Part shown: positions 1-11,230 of the stretch, piece by piece
Numbering within the stretch: position 1 is the stretch's first letter
Layout of the letters: every line of letters starts with the position of its first letter
Assembly (NCBI GenBank): GCA_029449245.1
Contig: JANATF010000002.1
Location: 992,001-1,056,000, forward strand
Reading direction: 5' to 3'
DNA length: 64,000 nucleotides
Source: Mortierella alpina
Lineage: Eukaryota; Mortierellomycota; Mortierellomycetes; Mortierellales; Mortierellaceae
The notes under the pieces: generated by a model
Seen by the model: only the letters and a program-made list of their open reading frames with translations
Told to the model about the DNA's origin: nothing
The model's database searches: none
Position numbers and translations under genes: made by a program

Positions 1-271
1 GGCAGAGGAACAGGGACAAGGGAAGTGGCAAGGCAGGAGGGTTCAGGGTGTGATCAAGGATGTATTCAAGTTACTAGGTAAAGACTAAACTAAAGATGAG
101 ACTACAAGGAGTATTTATACTAAAGGGAGGTGCGCCATGGTGCGCGCCGCACCATGGTCATGGGTCAAATCAGAAGGGTAACACAGCAACAGCCTGACCC
201 AAATAATGATTTGTCGACTCTGGCTTGACCTAGGGGTTGAGGACGCGACGTCTAGGGCTGAGGGCGCGACA
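1..271 (-). repeat. Possible LTR fragment at window edge
   Basis: This stretch is not satellite. Read on the minus strand it has a TATA-like GTATAAATAC (110-121 region), and its plus-strand end, GCGACA at 266-271, abuts satellite sequence directly. The purine-rich start and the position of the TATA-like box resemble the LTR of element E, so an LTR of a related element cut by the window edge is plausible. It holds a perfect inverted repeat, CCATGGTGCG (135-144) and CGCACCATGG (148-157), around a 3-nt loop. No coding region is supported. Confidence 0.35.
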
Positions 272-3200
272 CGTGCCTTCGTTGTAATGTAGTTCTCATT
301 GGTAGCTTTGATTGCATGCGCTTGGCTAATGTCCTGGGGTTGCAAGACTAACTAGGCTGCTGTGGTTGTTGCACAGTGGAGGTGCGCGGATGTTATCCAC
401 ACACCACGAACAGCGAGGACCACATTGCGGTGGGCATGTCAACTGCGGCTATTGGTAATCCTTCGACACTGTGCTCTACACGAAGTGCAATGAACCAGGC
501 GAGAGGAAGTGCATGCACAACGGGCATGGATGTACTGGACAAGGAGGATGGACCTGCTGCACGAATGCAGAGGAGGAGTGTGCGTGCACACATGCCTTCG
601 TTGTAATGTAGTTCTCAGTGGTAGCTTTGATTGCATGCGCTTGGCTAATGTCCTGGGGTTGCAAGACTAACTAGGCTGCTGTTTGCAAGAGCTGACATCA
701 CCCACCTGTTATTGTGGTTGTTGCACAGTGGAGGTGCGCGGATGTTATCCACACACCACGAACAGCGAGGACCACATTGCGGTGGGCATGTCAACTGCGG
801 CTATTGGTAATCCTTCGACACTGTGCTCTACACGAAGTGCAATGAACCAGGCGAGAGGAAGTGTATGCACAACGGGCATGGATGTACTGGACAAGGAGGA
901 TGGACCTGCTGCACGAATGCAGAGGAGTGTGCGTGCACACATGCCTTCGTTGTAATGTAGTCCTCAGTGGTAGCTTTGATTGCATGCGCTTGGCTAATGT
1001 CCTGTGGTTGCGTTAGGTGAAGTCTAACTAGGCTGCTGTTTGCAAGAGCTGACATCACCCACCTGTTATTGTGGTTGTTGCAAGGTGAAGGTGCGCGGAT
1101 GTTATCCACACACCACGAACAGCGAGGACCACATTGCGGTGGGCATGTCAACTGCGGCTATTGGTAATCCTTCGACACTGTGCTCTACACGAAGTGCAAT
1201 GAACCAGGCGAGAGGAAGTGTATGCACAACGGGCATGGATGTACTGGACAATGACGATGGGTGTGCTGCACGAATGCAGAGGAGTGTGCGTGCACACGTG
1301 CCTTCGTTGTAATGTAGTTCTCAGTGGTAGCTTTGATTGCATGCGCTTGGTTACTGTCCTGTGGTTGCGTTAGGTGAAGTCTAACTAGGCTGCTGTTTGC
1401 AAGAGCTGACATCACCCATCTGTTATTGTGGTTGTTGCAAGGTGAAGGTGCGCGGATGTTATCCACACACCACGAACCGCGAGGACCACATTGCGGTGGG
1501 CATGTCAACTGCGGCTATTGGTAATCCTTCGACACTGTGCTCTACACGAAGTGCAATGAACCAGGCGAGAGGAAGTGCATGCACAACGGCCGTGAATGTA
1601 CTGGACAATGACGATGGGTGTGCTGCACGAATGCAGAGGAGTGTGCGTGCACACGTGCCTTCGTTGTAATGTAGTTCTCATTGGTAGCTTTGATTGCATG
1701 CGCTTGGCTAATATCCTGGGGTTGCAAGACTAACTTGGCTGCTGTTTGCAAGAGCTGACATCACCCACCTGTTATTGTGGTTGTTGCAAGGTGAAGGTGC
1801 GCGGATGTTATCCACACACCACGAACAGCGAGGACCACATTGCGGTGGGCATGTCAACTGCGGCTATTGGTAATCCTTCGACACTGTGCTCTACACGAAG
1901 TGCAATGAACCAGGCGAGAGGAAGTGCATGCACAACGGGCATGGATGTACTGGACAATGACGATGGGTGTGCTGCACGAATGCAGAGGAGTGTGCGTGCA
2001 CACGTGCCTTCGTTGTAATGTAGTTCTCAGTGGTAGCTTTGATTGCATGCGCTTGGTTACTGTCCTGTGGTTGCGTTAGGTGAAGTCTAACTAGGCTGCT
2101 GTTTGCAAGAGCTGACATCACCCATCTGTTATTGTGGTTGTTGCAAGGTGAAGGTGCGCGGATGTTATCCACACACCACGAACAGCGAGGACCACATTGC
2201 GGTGGGCATGTCAACTGCGGCTATTGGTAATCCTTCGACACTGCGCTCTACACGAAGTGCAATGAACCAGGCGAGAGGAAGTGCATGCACAACGGGCATG
2301 GATGTACTGGACAATGACGATGGGTGTGCTGCACGAATGCAGAGGAGTGTGCGTGCACACGTGCCTTCGTTGTAATGTAGTTCTCATTGGTAGCTTTGAT
2401 TGCATGCGCTTGGCTAATGTCCTGGGGTTGCAAGACTAACTTGGCTGCTGTTTGCAAGAGCTGACATCACCCACCTGTTATTGTGGTTGTTGCAAGGTGA
2501 AGGTGCGCGGATGTTATCCACACACCACGAACAGCGAGGACCACATTGCGGTGGGCATGTCAACTGCGGCTATTGGTAATCCTTCGACACTGTGCTCTAC
2601 ACGAAGTGCAATGAACCAGGCGAGAGGAAGTGCATGCACAACGGGCATGGATGTACTGGACAAGGAGGATGGACCTGCTGCACGAATGCAGAGGAGGAGT
2701 GTGCGTGCACACATGCCTTCGTTGTAATGTAGTTCTCAGTGGTAGCTTTGATTGCATGCGCTTGGCTAATGTCCTGGGGTTGCAAGACTAACTAGGCTGC
2801 TGTTTGCAAGAGCTGACATCACCCACCTGTTATTGTGGTTGTTGCACAGTGGAGGTGCGCGGATGTTATCCACACACCACGAACAGCGAGGACCACATTG
2901 CGGTGGGCATGTCAACTGCGGCTATTGGTAATCCTTCGACACTGTGCTCTACACGAAGTGCAATGAACCAGGCGAGAGGAAGTGTATGCACAACGGGCAT
3001 GGATGTACTGGACAAGGAGGATGGACCTGCTGCACGAATGCAGAGGAGGAGTGTGCGTGCACACATGCCTTCGTTGTAATGTAGTTCTCAGTGGTAGCTT
3101 TGATTGCATGCGCTTGGCTAATGTCCTGTGGTTGCGTTAGGTGAAGTCTAACTAGGCTGCTGTTTGCAAGAGCTGACATCACCCACCTGTTATTGTGGTT

Positions 3201-6200
3201 GTTGCAAGGTGAAGGTGCGCGGATGTTATCCACACACCACGAACAGCGAGGACCACATTGCGGTGGGCATGTCAACTGCGGCTATTGGTAATCCTTCGAC
3301 ACTGTGCTCTACACGAAGTGCAATGAACCAGGCGAGAGGAAGTGTATGCACAACGGGCATGGATGTACTGGACAAGGAGGATGGACCTGCTGCACGAATG
3401 CAGAGGAGGAGTGTGCGTGCACACATGCCTTCGTTGTAATGTAGTTCTCAGTGGTAGCTTTGATTGCATGCGCTTGGCTAATGTCCTGGGGTTGCAAGAC
3501 TAACTTGGCTGCTGTTTGCAAGAGCTGACATCACCCACCTGTTATTGTGGTTGTTGCAAGGTGAAGGTGCGCGGATGTTATCCACACACCACGAACAGCG
3601 AGGACCACATTGCGGTGGGCATGTCAACTGCGGCTATTGGTAATCCTTCGACACTGTGCTCTACACGAAGTGCAATGAACCAGGCGAGAGGAAGTGTATG
3701 CACAACGGGCATGGATGTACTGGACAAGGAGGATGGACCTGCTGCACGAATGCAGAGGAGGAGTGTGCGTGCACACATGCCTTCGTTGTAATGTAGTTCT
3801 CAGTGGTAGCTTTGATTGCATGCGCTTGGCTAATGTCCTGGGGTTGCAAGACTAACTTGGCTGCTGTTTGCAAGAGCTGACATCACCCACCTGTTATTGT
3901 GGTTGTTGCAAGGTGAAGGTGCGCGGATGTTATCCACACACCACGAACAGCGAGGACCACATTGCGGTGGGCATGTCAACTGCGGCTATTGGTAATCCTT
4001 CGACACTGTGCTCTACACGAAGTGCAATGAACCAGGCGAGAGGAAGTGTATGCACAACGGGCATGGATGTACTGGACAATGACGATGGGTGTGCTGCACG
4101 AATGCAGAGGAGTGTGCGTGCACACGTGCCTTCGTTGTAATGTAGTTCTCAGGGGTAGCTTTGATTGCATGGGCTTGGTTACTGTCCTGTGGTTGCGTTA
4201 GGTGAAGTCTAACTAGGCTGCTGTTTGCAAGAGCTGACATCACCCACCTGTTATTGTGGTTGTTGCAAGGTGAAGGTGCGCGGATGTTATCCACACACCA
4301 CGAACAGCGAGGACCACATTGCGGTGGGCATGTCAACTGCGGCTATTGGTAATCCTTCGACACTGTGCTCTACAGGAAGTGCAATGAACCAGGCGAGAGG
4401 AAGTGTATGCACAACGGGCATGGATGTACTGGACAATGACGATGGGTGTGCTGCACGAATGCAGAGGAGTGTGCGTGCACACGTGCCTTCGTTGTAATGT
4501 AGTTCTCATTGGTAGCTTTGATTGCATGCGCTTGGCTAATGTCCTGGGGTTGCAAGACTAACTTGGCTGCTGTTTGCAAGAGCTGACATCACCCACCTGT
4601 TATTGTGGTTGTTGCAAGGTGAAGGTGCGCGGATGTTATCCACACACCACGAACAGCGAGGACCACATTGCGGTGGGCATGTCAAGTGCGGCTATTGGTA
4701 ATCCTTCGACACTGTGCTCTACACGAAGTGCAATGAACCAGGCGAGAGGAAGTGCATGCACAACGGCCGTGAATGTACTGGACAATGACGATGGGTGTGC
4801 TGCACGAATGCAGAGGAGTCTGCGTGCACACGTGCCTTCGTTGTAATGTAGTTCTCATTGGTAGCTTTGATTGCATGCGCTTGGCTAATGTCCTGGGGTT
4901 GCAAGACTAACTTGGCTGCTGTTTGCAAGAGCTGACATCACCCACCTGTTATTGTGGTTGTTGCAAGGTGAAGGTGCGCGGATGTTATCCACACACCACG
5001 AACAGCGAGGACCACATTGCGGTGGGCATGTCAACTGCGGCTATTGGTAATCCTTCGACACTGTGCTCTACACGAAGTGCAATGAACCAGGCGAGAGGAA
5101 GTGTATGCACAACGGGCATGGATGTACTGGACAAGGAGGATGGACCTGCTGCACGAATGCAGAGGAGGAGTGTGCGTGCACACGTGCCTTCGTTGTAATG
5201 TAGTTCTCATTGGTAGCTTTGATTGCATGCGCTTGGCTAATGTCCTGGGGTTGCAAGACTAACTTGGCTGCTGTTTGCAAGAGCTGACATCACCCACCTG
5301 TTATTGTGGTTGTTGCAAGGTGAAGGTGCGCGGATGTTATCCACACACCACGAACAGCGAGGACCACATTGCGGTGGGCATGTCAACTGCGGCTATTGGT
5401 AATCCTTCGACACTGTGCTCTACACGAAGTGCAATGAACCAGGCGAGAGGAAGTGCATGCACAACGGCCGTGAATGTACTGGACAATGACGATGGGTGTG
5501 CTGCACGAATGCAGAGGAGTGTGCGTGCACACGTGCCTTCGTTGTAATGTAGTTCTCATTGGTAGCTTTGATTGCATGCGCTTGGCTAATGTCCTGGGGT
5601 TGCAAGACTAAGTTGGCTGCTGTTTGCAAGAGCTGACATCACCCACCTGTTATTGTGGTTGTTGCAAGGTGAAGGTGCGCGGATGTTATCCACACACCAC
5701 GAACAGCGAGGACCACATTGCGGTGGGCATGTCAACTGCGGCTATTGGTAATCCTTCGACACTGTGCTCTACACGAAGTGCAATGAACCAGGCGAGAGGA
5801 AGTGTATGCACAACGGGCATGGATGTACTGGACAAGGAGGATGGACCTGCTGCACGAATGCAGAGGAGGAGTGTGCGTGCACACGTGCCTTCGTTGTAAT
5901 GTAGTTCTCATTGGTAGCTTTGATTGCATGCGCTTGGCTAATGTCCTGGGGTTGCAAGACTAAGTTGGCTGCTGTTTGCAAGAGCTGACATCACCCACCT
6001 GTTATTGTGGTTGTTGCAAGGTGAAGGTGCGCGGATGTTATCCACACACCACGAACAGCGAGGACCACATTGCGGTGGGCATGTCAACTGCGGCTATTGG
6101 TAATCCTTCGACACTGTGCTCTACACGAAGTGCAATGAACCAGGCGAGAGGAAGTGTATGCACAACGGGCATGGATGTACTGGACAAGGAGGATGGACCT

Positions 6201-8135
6201 GCTGCACGAATGCAGAGGAGGAGTGTGCGTGCACACATGCCTTCGTTGTAATGTAGTTCTCAGTGGTAGCTTTGATTGCATGCGCTTGGCTAATGTCCTG
6301 GGGTTGCAAGACTAACTTGGCTGCTGTTTGCAAGAGCTGACATCACCCACCTGTTATTGTGGTTGTTGCAAGGTGAAGGTGCGCGGATGTTATCCACACA
6401 CCACGAACAGCGAGGACCACATTGCGGTGGGCATGTCAACTGCGGCTATTGGTAATCCTTCGACACTGTGCTCTACACGAAGTGCAATGAACCAGGCGAG
6501 AGGAAGTGTATGCACAACGGGCATGGATGTACTGGACAAGGAGGATGGACCTGCTGCACGAATGCAGAGGAGGAGTGTGCGTGCACACGTGCCTTCGTTG
6601 TAATGTAGTTCTCATTGGTAGCTTTGATTGCATGCGCTTGGCTAATGTCCTGGGGTTGCAAGACTAACTTGGCTGCTGTTTGCAAGAGCTGACATCACCC
6701 ACCTGTTATTGTGGTTGTTGCAAGGTGAAGGTGCGCGGATGTTATCCACACACCACGAACAGCGAGGACCACATTGCGGTGGGCATGTCAACTGCGGCTA
6801 TTGGTAATCCTTCGACACTGTGCTCTACACGAAGTGCAATGAACCAGGCGAGAGGAAGTGTATGCACAACGGGCATGGATGTACTGGACAAGGAGGATGG
6901 ACCTGCTGCACGAATGCAGAGGAGGAGTGTGCGTGCACACATGCCTTCGTTGTAATGTAGTTCTCAGTGGTAGCTTTGATTGCATGCGCTTGGCTAATGT
7001 CCTGGGGTTGCAAGACTAACTTGGCTGCTGTTTGCAAGAGCTGACATCACCCACCTGTTATTGTGGTTGTTGCAAGGTGAAGGTGCGCGGATGTTATCCA
7101 CACACCACGAACAGCGAGGACCACATTGCGGTGGGCATGTCAACTGCGGCTATTGGTAATCCTTCGACACTGTGCTCTACACGAAGTGCAATGAACCAGG
7201 CGAGAGGAAGTGTATGCACAACGGGCATGGATGTACTGGACAAGGAGGATGGACCTGCTGCACGAATGCAGAGGAGGAGTGTGCGTGCACACATGCCTTC
7301 GTTGTAATGTAGTTCTCAGTGGTAGCTTTGATTGCATGCGCTTGGCTAATGTCCTGTGGTTGCGTTAGGTGAAGTCTAACTAGGCTGCTGTTTGCAAGAG
7401 CTGACATCACCCACCTGTTATTGTGGTTGTTGCAAGGTGAAGGTGCGCGGATGTTATCCACACACCACGAACAGCGAGGACCACATTGCGGTGGGCATGT
7501 CAACTGCGGCTATTGGTAATCCTTCGACACTGTGCTCTACACGAAGTGCAATGAACCAGGCGAGAGGAAGTGTATGCACAACGGGCATGGATGTACTGGA
7601 CAAGGAGGATGGACCTGCTGCACGAATGCAGAGGAGGAGTGTGCGTGCACACGTGCCTTCGTTGTAATGTAGTTCTCATTGGTAGCTTTGATTGCATGCG
7701 CTTGGCTAATGTCCTGGGGTTGCAAGACTAACTTGGCTGCTGTTTGCAAGAGCTGACATCACCCACCTGTTATTGTGGTTGTTGCAAGGTGAAGGTGCGC
7801 GGATGTTATCCACACACCACGAACAGCGAGGACCACATTGCGGTGGGCATGTCAACTGCGGCTATTGGTAATCCTTCGACACTGTGCTCTACACGAAGTG
7901 CAATGAACCAGGCGAGAGGAAGTGTATGCACAACGGGCATGGATGTACTGGACAAGGAGGATGGACCTGCTGCACGAATGCAGAGGAGGAGTGTGCGTGC
8001 ACACATGCCTTCGTTGTAATGTAGTTCTCAGTGGTAGCTTTGATTGCATGCGCTTGGTTACTGTCCTGTGGTTGCGTTAGGTGAAGTCTAACTAGGAGCT
8101 GACATCACCCTCCTGTTATTGTGGTTGTTGCACAG
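272..8135. repeat. Satellite array, ~22 units of 349-360 bp
   Basis: Head-to-tail tandem repeat with nearly identical units. Using the shared TTTGCAAGAGCTGACATCAC landmark, successive units start near 683, 1040, 1397, 1746, 2103, 2452, 2804, 3164, 3516, 3868, 4225, 4574, 4923, 5275, 5624, 5976, 6328, 6680, 7032, 7392 and 7744. Spacings are only 349 (5x), 352 (9x), 357 (4x) or 360 (2x). Two independent indels explain all four: a 3-nt AGG copy-number change, and an 8-nt difference at the unit junction (GGGGTTGCAAGAC versus GTGGTTGCGTTAGGTGAAGTC). The first unit lacks about 33 nt near 362. The last (8096-8135) is truncated where A3 begins. Each unit keeps a 90-91 codon plus-strand frame and 64-108 codon minus-strand frames. 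I do not call these genes: variable sites are mostly amino-acid changing and no promoter or homology is evident. Confidence 0.97.
4574..5975. repeat. Higher-order dimer within the satellite (2 x 701 bp)
   Basis: Units starting at 4574 and 5275 carry the ACGGCCGTGAATGTACTGG variant and are 349 bp. Units at 4923 and 5624 carry the AAGGAGGATGGACC variant and are 352 bp. The alternating pair therefore repeats exactly every 701 bp (4574, 5275, 5976), which points to amplification of a two-unit block. The boundaries of the dimer are arbitrary. Confidence 0.75.
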
Positions 8136-8349
8136 TGTGGTGTTTTATGCTGGTGTGGGGCTCAGGCACGTATGTACCTGAGTCGCACCTCCCTTTTTAC
8201 TTCTACGATTATTAAGAGTTCCCGTGACCGGTGTCTGGAGGAGCTATATAAGTCCTCCAGATCCCTGTCCACAATAAAAACCCTCTCTTGTTCTCGTTGA
8301 CTTCAGTTCCCCAGTTAGTATTGTAAGTTTACCCCTAGAGAATATCACA
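8136..8349 (+). repeat. 5' LTR of A3
   Basis: 214 bp beginning TGTGGTG and ending AATATCACA, closely matching the LTRs of A1 and A2. It contains the TATA box TATATAA inside an inverted repeat (8235-8260) and AATAAA about 25 nt downstream. Confidence 0.93.
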
Positions 8350-9229
8350 TTTTTTTCAACGTACTAAAGAGTCGGCATCCATCCATTGCATCCATCTTCA
8401 AGTGTGTTTGATTTGCATCTATTGAGATTCTATCATCCATCTTTCACTGTTTGCAATTGGGACATCTCCTTTGTCGTTTATCATTGCTCAAGCAAGATCC
8501 AGAAAAAGACCCAATAGGCTTGTTCCTGTTGAATCCTGTTTCGAAGATCGAACTTGTGTGCTCTTTTGTGTATTGGCTGCACATCACTGCGTGATCCGCT
8601 GTTCTTGGAAATATCCAGTGCGCCGTGTTCCAGTGTTGTTTTCAACCACCACAATTCTTTGCATTTGTTCTTGGTATTTACCACGGCAAATCATTTTGAT
8701 TGTTTGACGGTATTCACCGCCTGCAATTCATCATCCTCTCTGCTGATTGGCTAGTGCCATCAGCAAATCATTCTCTCTGTTGTCGGTTAGCTCCGCCAGA
8801 AAGTCTTAATTGTTGTCGTGTTGTTGTGTTCCAACTGCCGGAAAATTCTTCCTCAAGCAGCTGAGCTTCGACCGATAATTTTACTTGCATAGTCTTTTGA
8901 CTCCAAGTATTCCTTGTGTGTGTTTCGACTATCACTTGGTGTGTTAGAGACAAGACCTATAGTAGGGTAGTCTCGTGTAATCATCCTATAGACTGTAAGC
9001 TGTAGTGTTTGAGAATCGAAACTGTTGACATAATAAAAGTCCAGTCTTGGTATCGCTTGAACCTCCTTTTTTCCGCTTTGCTTTTTATTACCGCATGGCT
9101 TCTAACGATAGTGTCTTAGCTATTCCTGAGGACGTCGTAATGGCATCTGGTGATCCACACTCAGCGCATACTAGCGAAGCTGATATGGACGTATGGTCTG
9201 TCGATGCTTCGGATGACAAACTTTCCATG
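8136..9229 (+). mobile_element. A3: 5' fragment of A-family chromovirus (LTR, leader, gag start)
   Basis: The sequence matches the 5' end of elements A1 and A2: LTR 8136-8349 (214 bp, TGTGGTG...ATATCACA), then the same leader of about 745 nt, then the first 45 gag codons (9095-9229). The left LTR edge sits directly on satellite DNA (CACAG, 8131-8135, is the candidate TSD). The right side is cut off by the hAT terminus at 9230, and the remainder of A3 is not found right of the hAT element, where it would be expected. Confidence 0.9.
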
Positions 9230-9232
9230 TAG
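9095..9232 (+). pseudogene. gag N-terminal fragment of A3
   Basis: The first 45 codons match the gag start of A1 and A2, from the MASNDS start to DDKLSM. In the other copies the frame continues FQKLEREVEE. Here the hAT terminus supplies an in-frame TAG at once (9230-9232), so only the extreme N terminus survives. Non-functional. Confidence 0.9.
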
Positions 9233-9359
9233 GGTTTCGGTGTCGAGCCGCAATACGAAGTACGATCCGATCCGAATGCCATTCATTCGTATGGGATAGA
9301 GGCTCCATACGATCCGACAGGTTTTCGTATCGGCTTCGGTTGTTCTACATAAAATACGA

Positions 9360-9735
9360 TCCGAACATCGGATTAGCCGAAGTCCCATACGAACCGACCG
9401 CCATACGAAACAACTACCATGCGAACCGATTGCCATACGAACCTCTAAGACGATCCGTATACGATCCGACCGCCATACGAACCTATACGAACCATATACG
9501 ATCCGACCGCTATACGAACCAGAACGAACCATATACGATCCGACCGCCATACGAACCAGAACGAGCCGTATACTATCCGACCGCCATACGAACCAGAATG
9601 AACCGTATACGATCCGACCGCTATACGAATCAGAACGAGCCGTATACGATCCGACCGCTATACGAACCAGAACGAACCATATACGATCCGACCGCTATAC
9701 GAACCAGAACGAACCGTATACGATCCGACGCTTGT
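9360..9735. repeat. Left subterminal repeat array of hAT (37-bp period)
   Basis: A motif of TACGATCCGACCG, then C/T-ATACGAAC and CAGAACGAACC, recurs every 37 bp, about six regular copies from 9498 to 9735 and looser copies upstream. Subterminal repeats bind transposase in characterised hAT elements such as Ac; this role is inferred here. The 180-codon open frame across it is an artefact: the motif has no stop in any frame and its period is not a multiple of three. Confidence 0.85.
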
Positions 9736-9904
9736 GAGCTGAGTTTCGTAAGCAGACTGTGTTGGCTTGCTTTTTTTGTTTTGTCCTACATTCGTCCACT
9801 TATCCACATCCTGGTACATAGTCGAATCCGGATATCCTCTGGATTATTGTTGCTATGTTGGTGTTTCCAGTCCTACTCGTAGCATTTTACTTTTACATCC
9901 GGAC

Positions 9905-10104
9905 TGTAATAGCTAAAGCAAGTGGGGGTTCTGGGGCTGGGGTCAGGGGAGCTTGGGTGAGAATCGTCTGATCTTATTACAGAGGGGGGAACCATCTATT
10001 TATCTATCTTTGTGTGGGACCAAGCATGGTCGCGTTCCAGTCTCTTACGGCTTGGCGTTATCCTTGTTCTTGTCCCTTACGATGCACCCTCAACTCCTGT
10101 TACA
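9905..10104 (-). repeat. 3' LTR of B1
   Basis: 200 bp, identical to the partner LTR at 49347-49546. It differs from the B2 LTRs at five positions. On the element strand a TATA-like AGATAGATAAATAG lies mid-LTR. Confidence 0.95.
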
Positions 10105-10140
10105 CCTTCCCATGTTAAAAAAAGGATCGCGAAAAAAAAA

Positions 10141-10667
10141 TTACAGGCCATGATCGCGCTTGTACTTGCTCAATATCTGTTTGCAATGAGTTAAGCTGCT
10201 CTCTGGTTCCCAAGTCGACTGTTCCCTTGAGTATCCCTTCCACTTGATTAGGTATTCTTTTCGCCGGTTCCGGTGCTGGTGATCGAGTATCGTTTCTACC
10301 TCATACTCTTCCTCATTGTCGATGATCTCTGGAGGTGGTTGTGATGGTGCGCGGGGTCCGAGTGATTCTGGAGAAGGTTTGTATTCTCGGAACCGATCGA
10401 CGTGGAAGACATCATGTATCTTCATGGACGGTAGTAGCTCGACCCGAAACGAGACCGGGGAGTGCTGCTCAATGATTGTATATGGACCGATGAATCTAGG
10501 TTGTAGCTTCCTTGTGGGTTGATTTCTCGTTGCGGCGACGGTGATGTTATCAGTGTTGAGGAGCACTTGGTCTCCGACGGCGAAGTTGTGGTCTCGGCGG
10601 CGAGTATCCGCGTTCTGCGCCTGTCGTGTTTGGGCTCGCTGTATTTGGTCTTGTGCTAGAGACAGAG
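10141..10667 (-). pseudogene. B1 pol, C-terminal part (integrase tail, chromodomain)
   Basis: This is the last part of B1 pol, cut from its N-terminal part (16823-20090) by D1. It encodes the GPY/F-like integrase tail (IGPYTIIEQHSPVSFRVEL) and a chromodomain (YEVETILDHQ ... EYLIKWKGYS ... STWEP) that in chromoviruses directs integration to marked chromatin. It ends at the stop at 10141-10143. The frame is open and matches B2 almost residue for residue. Lengths before and after the D1 insertion add to 3,795 nt, the same as in B2. Confidence 0.92.
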
Positions 10668-10825
10668 TGTTGTATATTGACCCTTAACATAGTATGTGCA
10701 GTCAGATAGCTAGCAGAGCACTCAGCCACCAGGGACCCGCCACTATTTAAGGCACCCTGGAGCCTGTCATTAAAGATCCCTCTCTTGTTCTCATTCATTC
10801 TTGGTAATTTGCCTGCTACTTCTCA
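10668..10825 (+). repeat. 5' LTR of D1
   Basis: 158 bp, TGTTGTATATTG...CTACTTCTCA. The promoter-like CTATTTAAGG and ATTAAAG lie in its middle. It is followed by a run of T, with no TGG-type primer-binding site visible at the boundary. Confidence 0.92.
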
Positions 10826-11230
10826 TTTTTTTGAATGAAGAATTGAAGGATCTTTGGATTGCGAAACATAGTATCACATGCATCCATCCATCTATAACCC
10901 CGTACCTTTCAGTACCATCGGCTCAGTCCGCAAAATAATATCACCCTGAAGAAAGCGTGCTGCGTTCAACCACACCTCTTCTCATCACATCATTTGAAGA
11001 TTCGTACAGCGTTCAACCGTACTCTTCCAAACACACCCGCTGAGGAAGTGTTTGTGGTTAACCGCTCACTCCTCAGAACGCTCAATTCTCTGCAGCTTAG
11101 CAATAAGTTAGAAGCACAGCAAATTATCTACAAAATCCTATTGGCCACAGCCTGCAAGGAAAAACTTTTCTGCCAATCAGGTAGCACCAGACTCTAACGG
11201 AAATTCAGGTCACTTGTATTTAGGTCACCA
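10826..11230 (+). other. D1 leader (5' untranslated)
   Basis: 405 nt between the 5' LTR and the gag-pol ATG. It contains several GTTCAACC-type repeats, which are conserved in the decayed copy D2 (about 62282-62540). No ORF with family support. Confidence 0.7.

Noticed and set aside
1091-1115. TTATCCACA, a bacterial DnaA-box match, repeated in each satellite unit
   Set aside because: The context is clearly eukaryotic; a chance 9-mer propagated by tandem repetition.
272-8135. CRISPR-like array
   Set aside because: Units of about 350 bp are contiguous and nearly identical, with no short repeats separated by unique spacers and no cas genes.
9340-9882. 180-codon frame with repeated YEPE/IRSD-like peptides
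   Set aside because: It is the translation of the 37-bp hAT subterminal repeat, which lacks stops in every frame. No homology or codon evidence.
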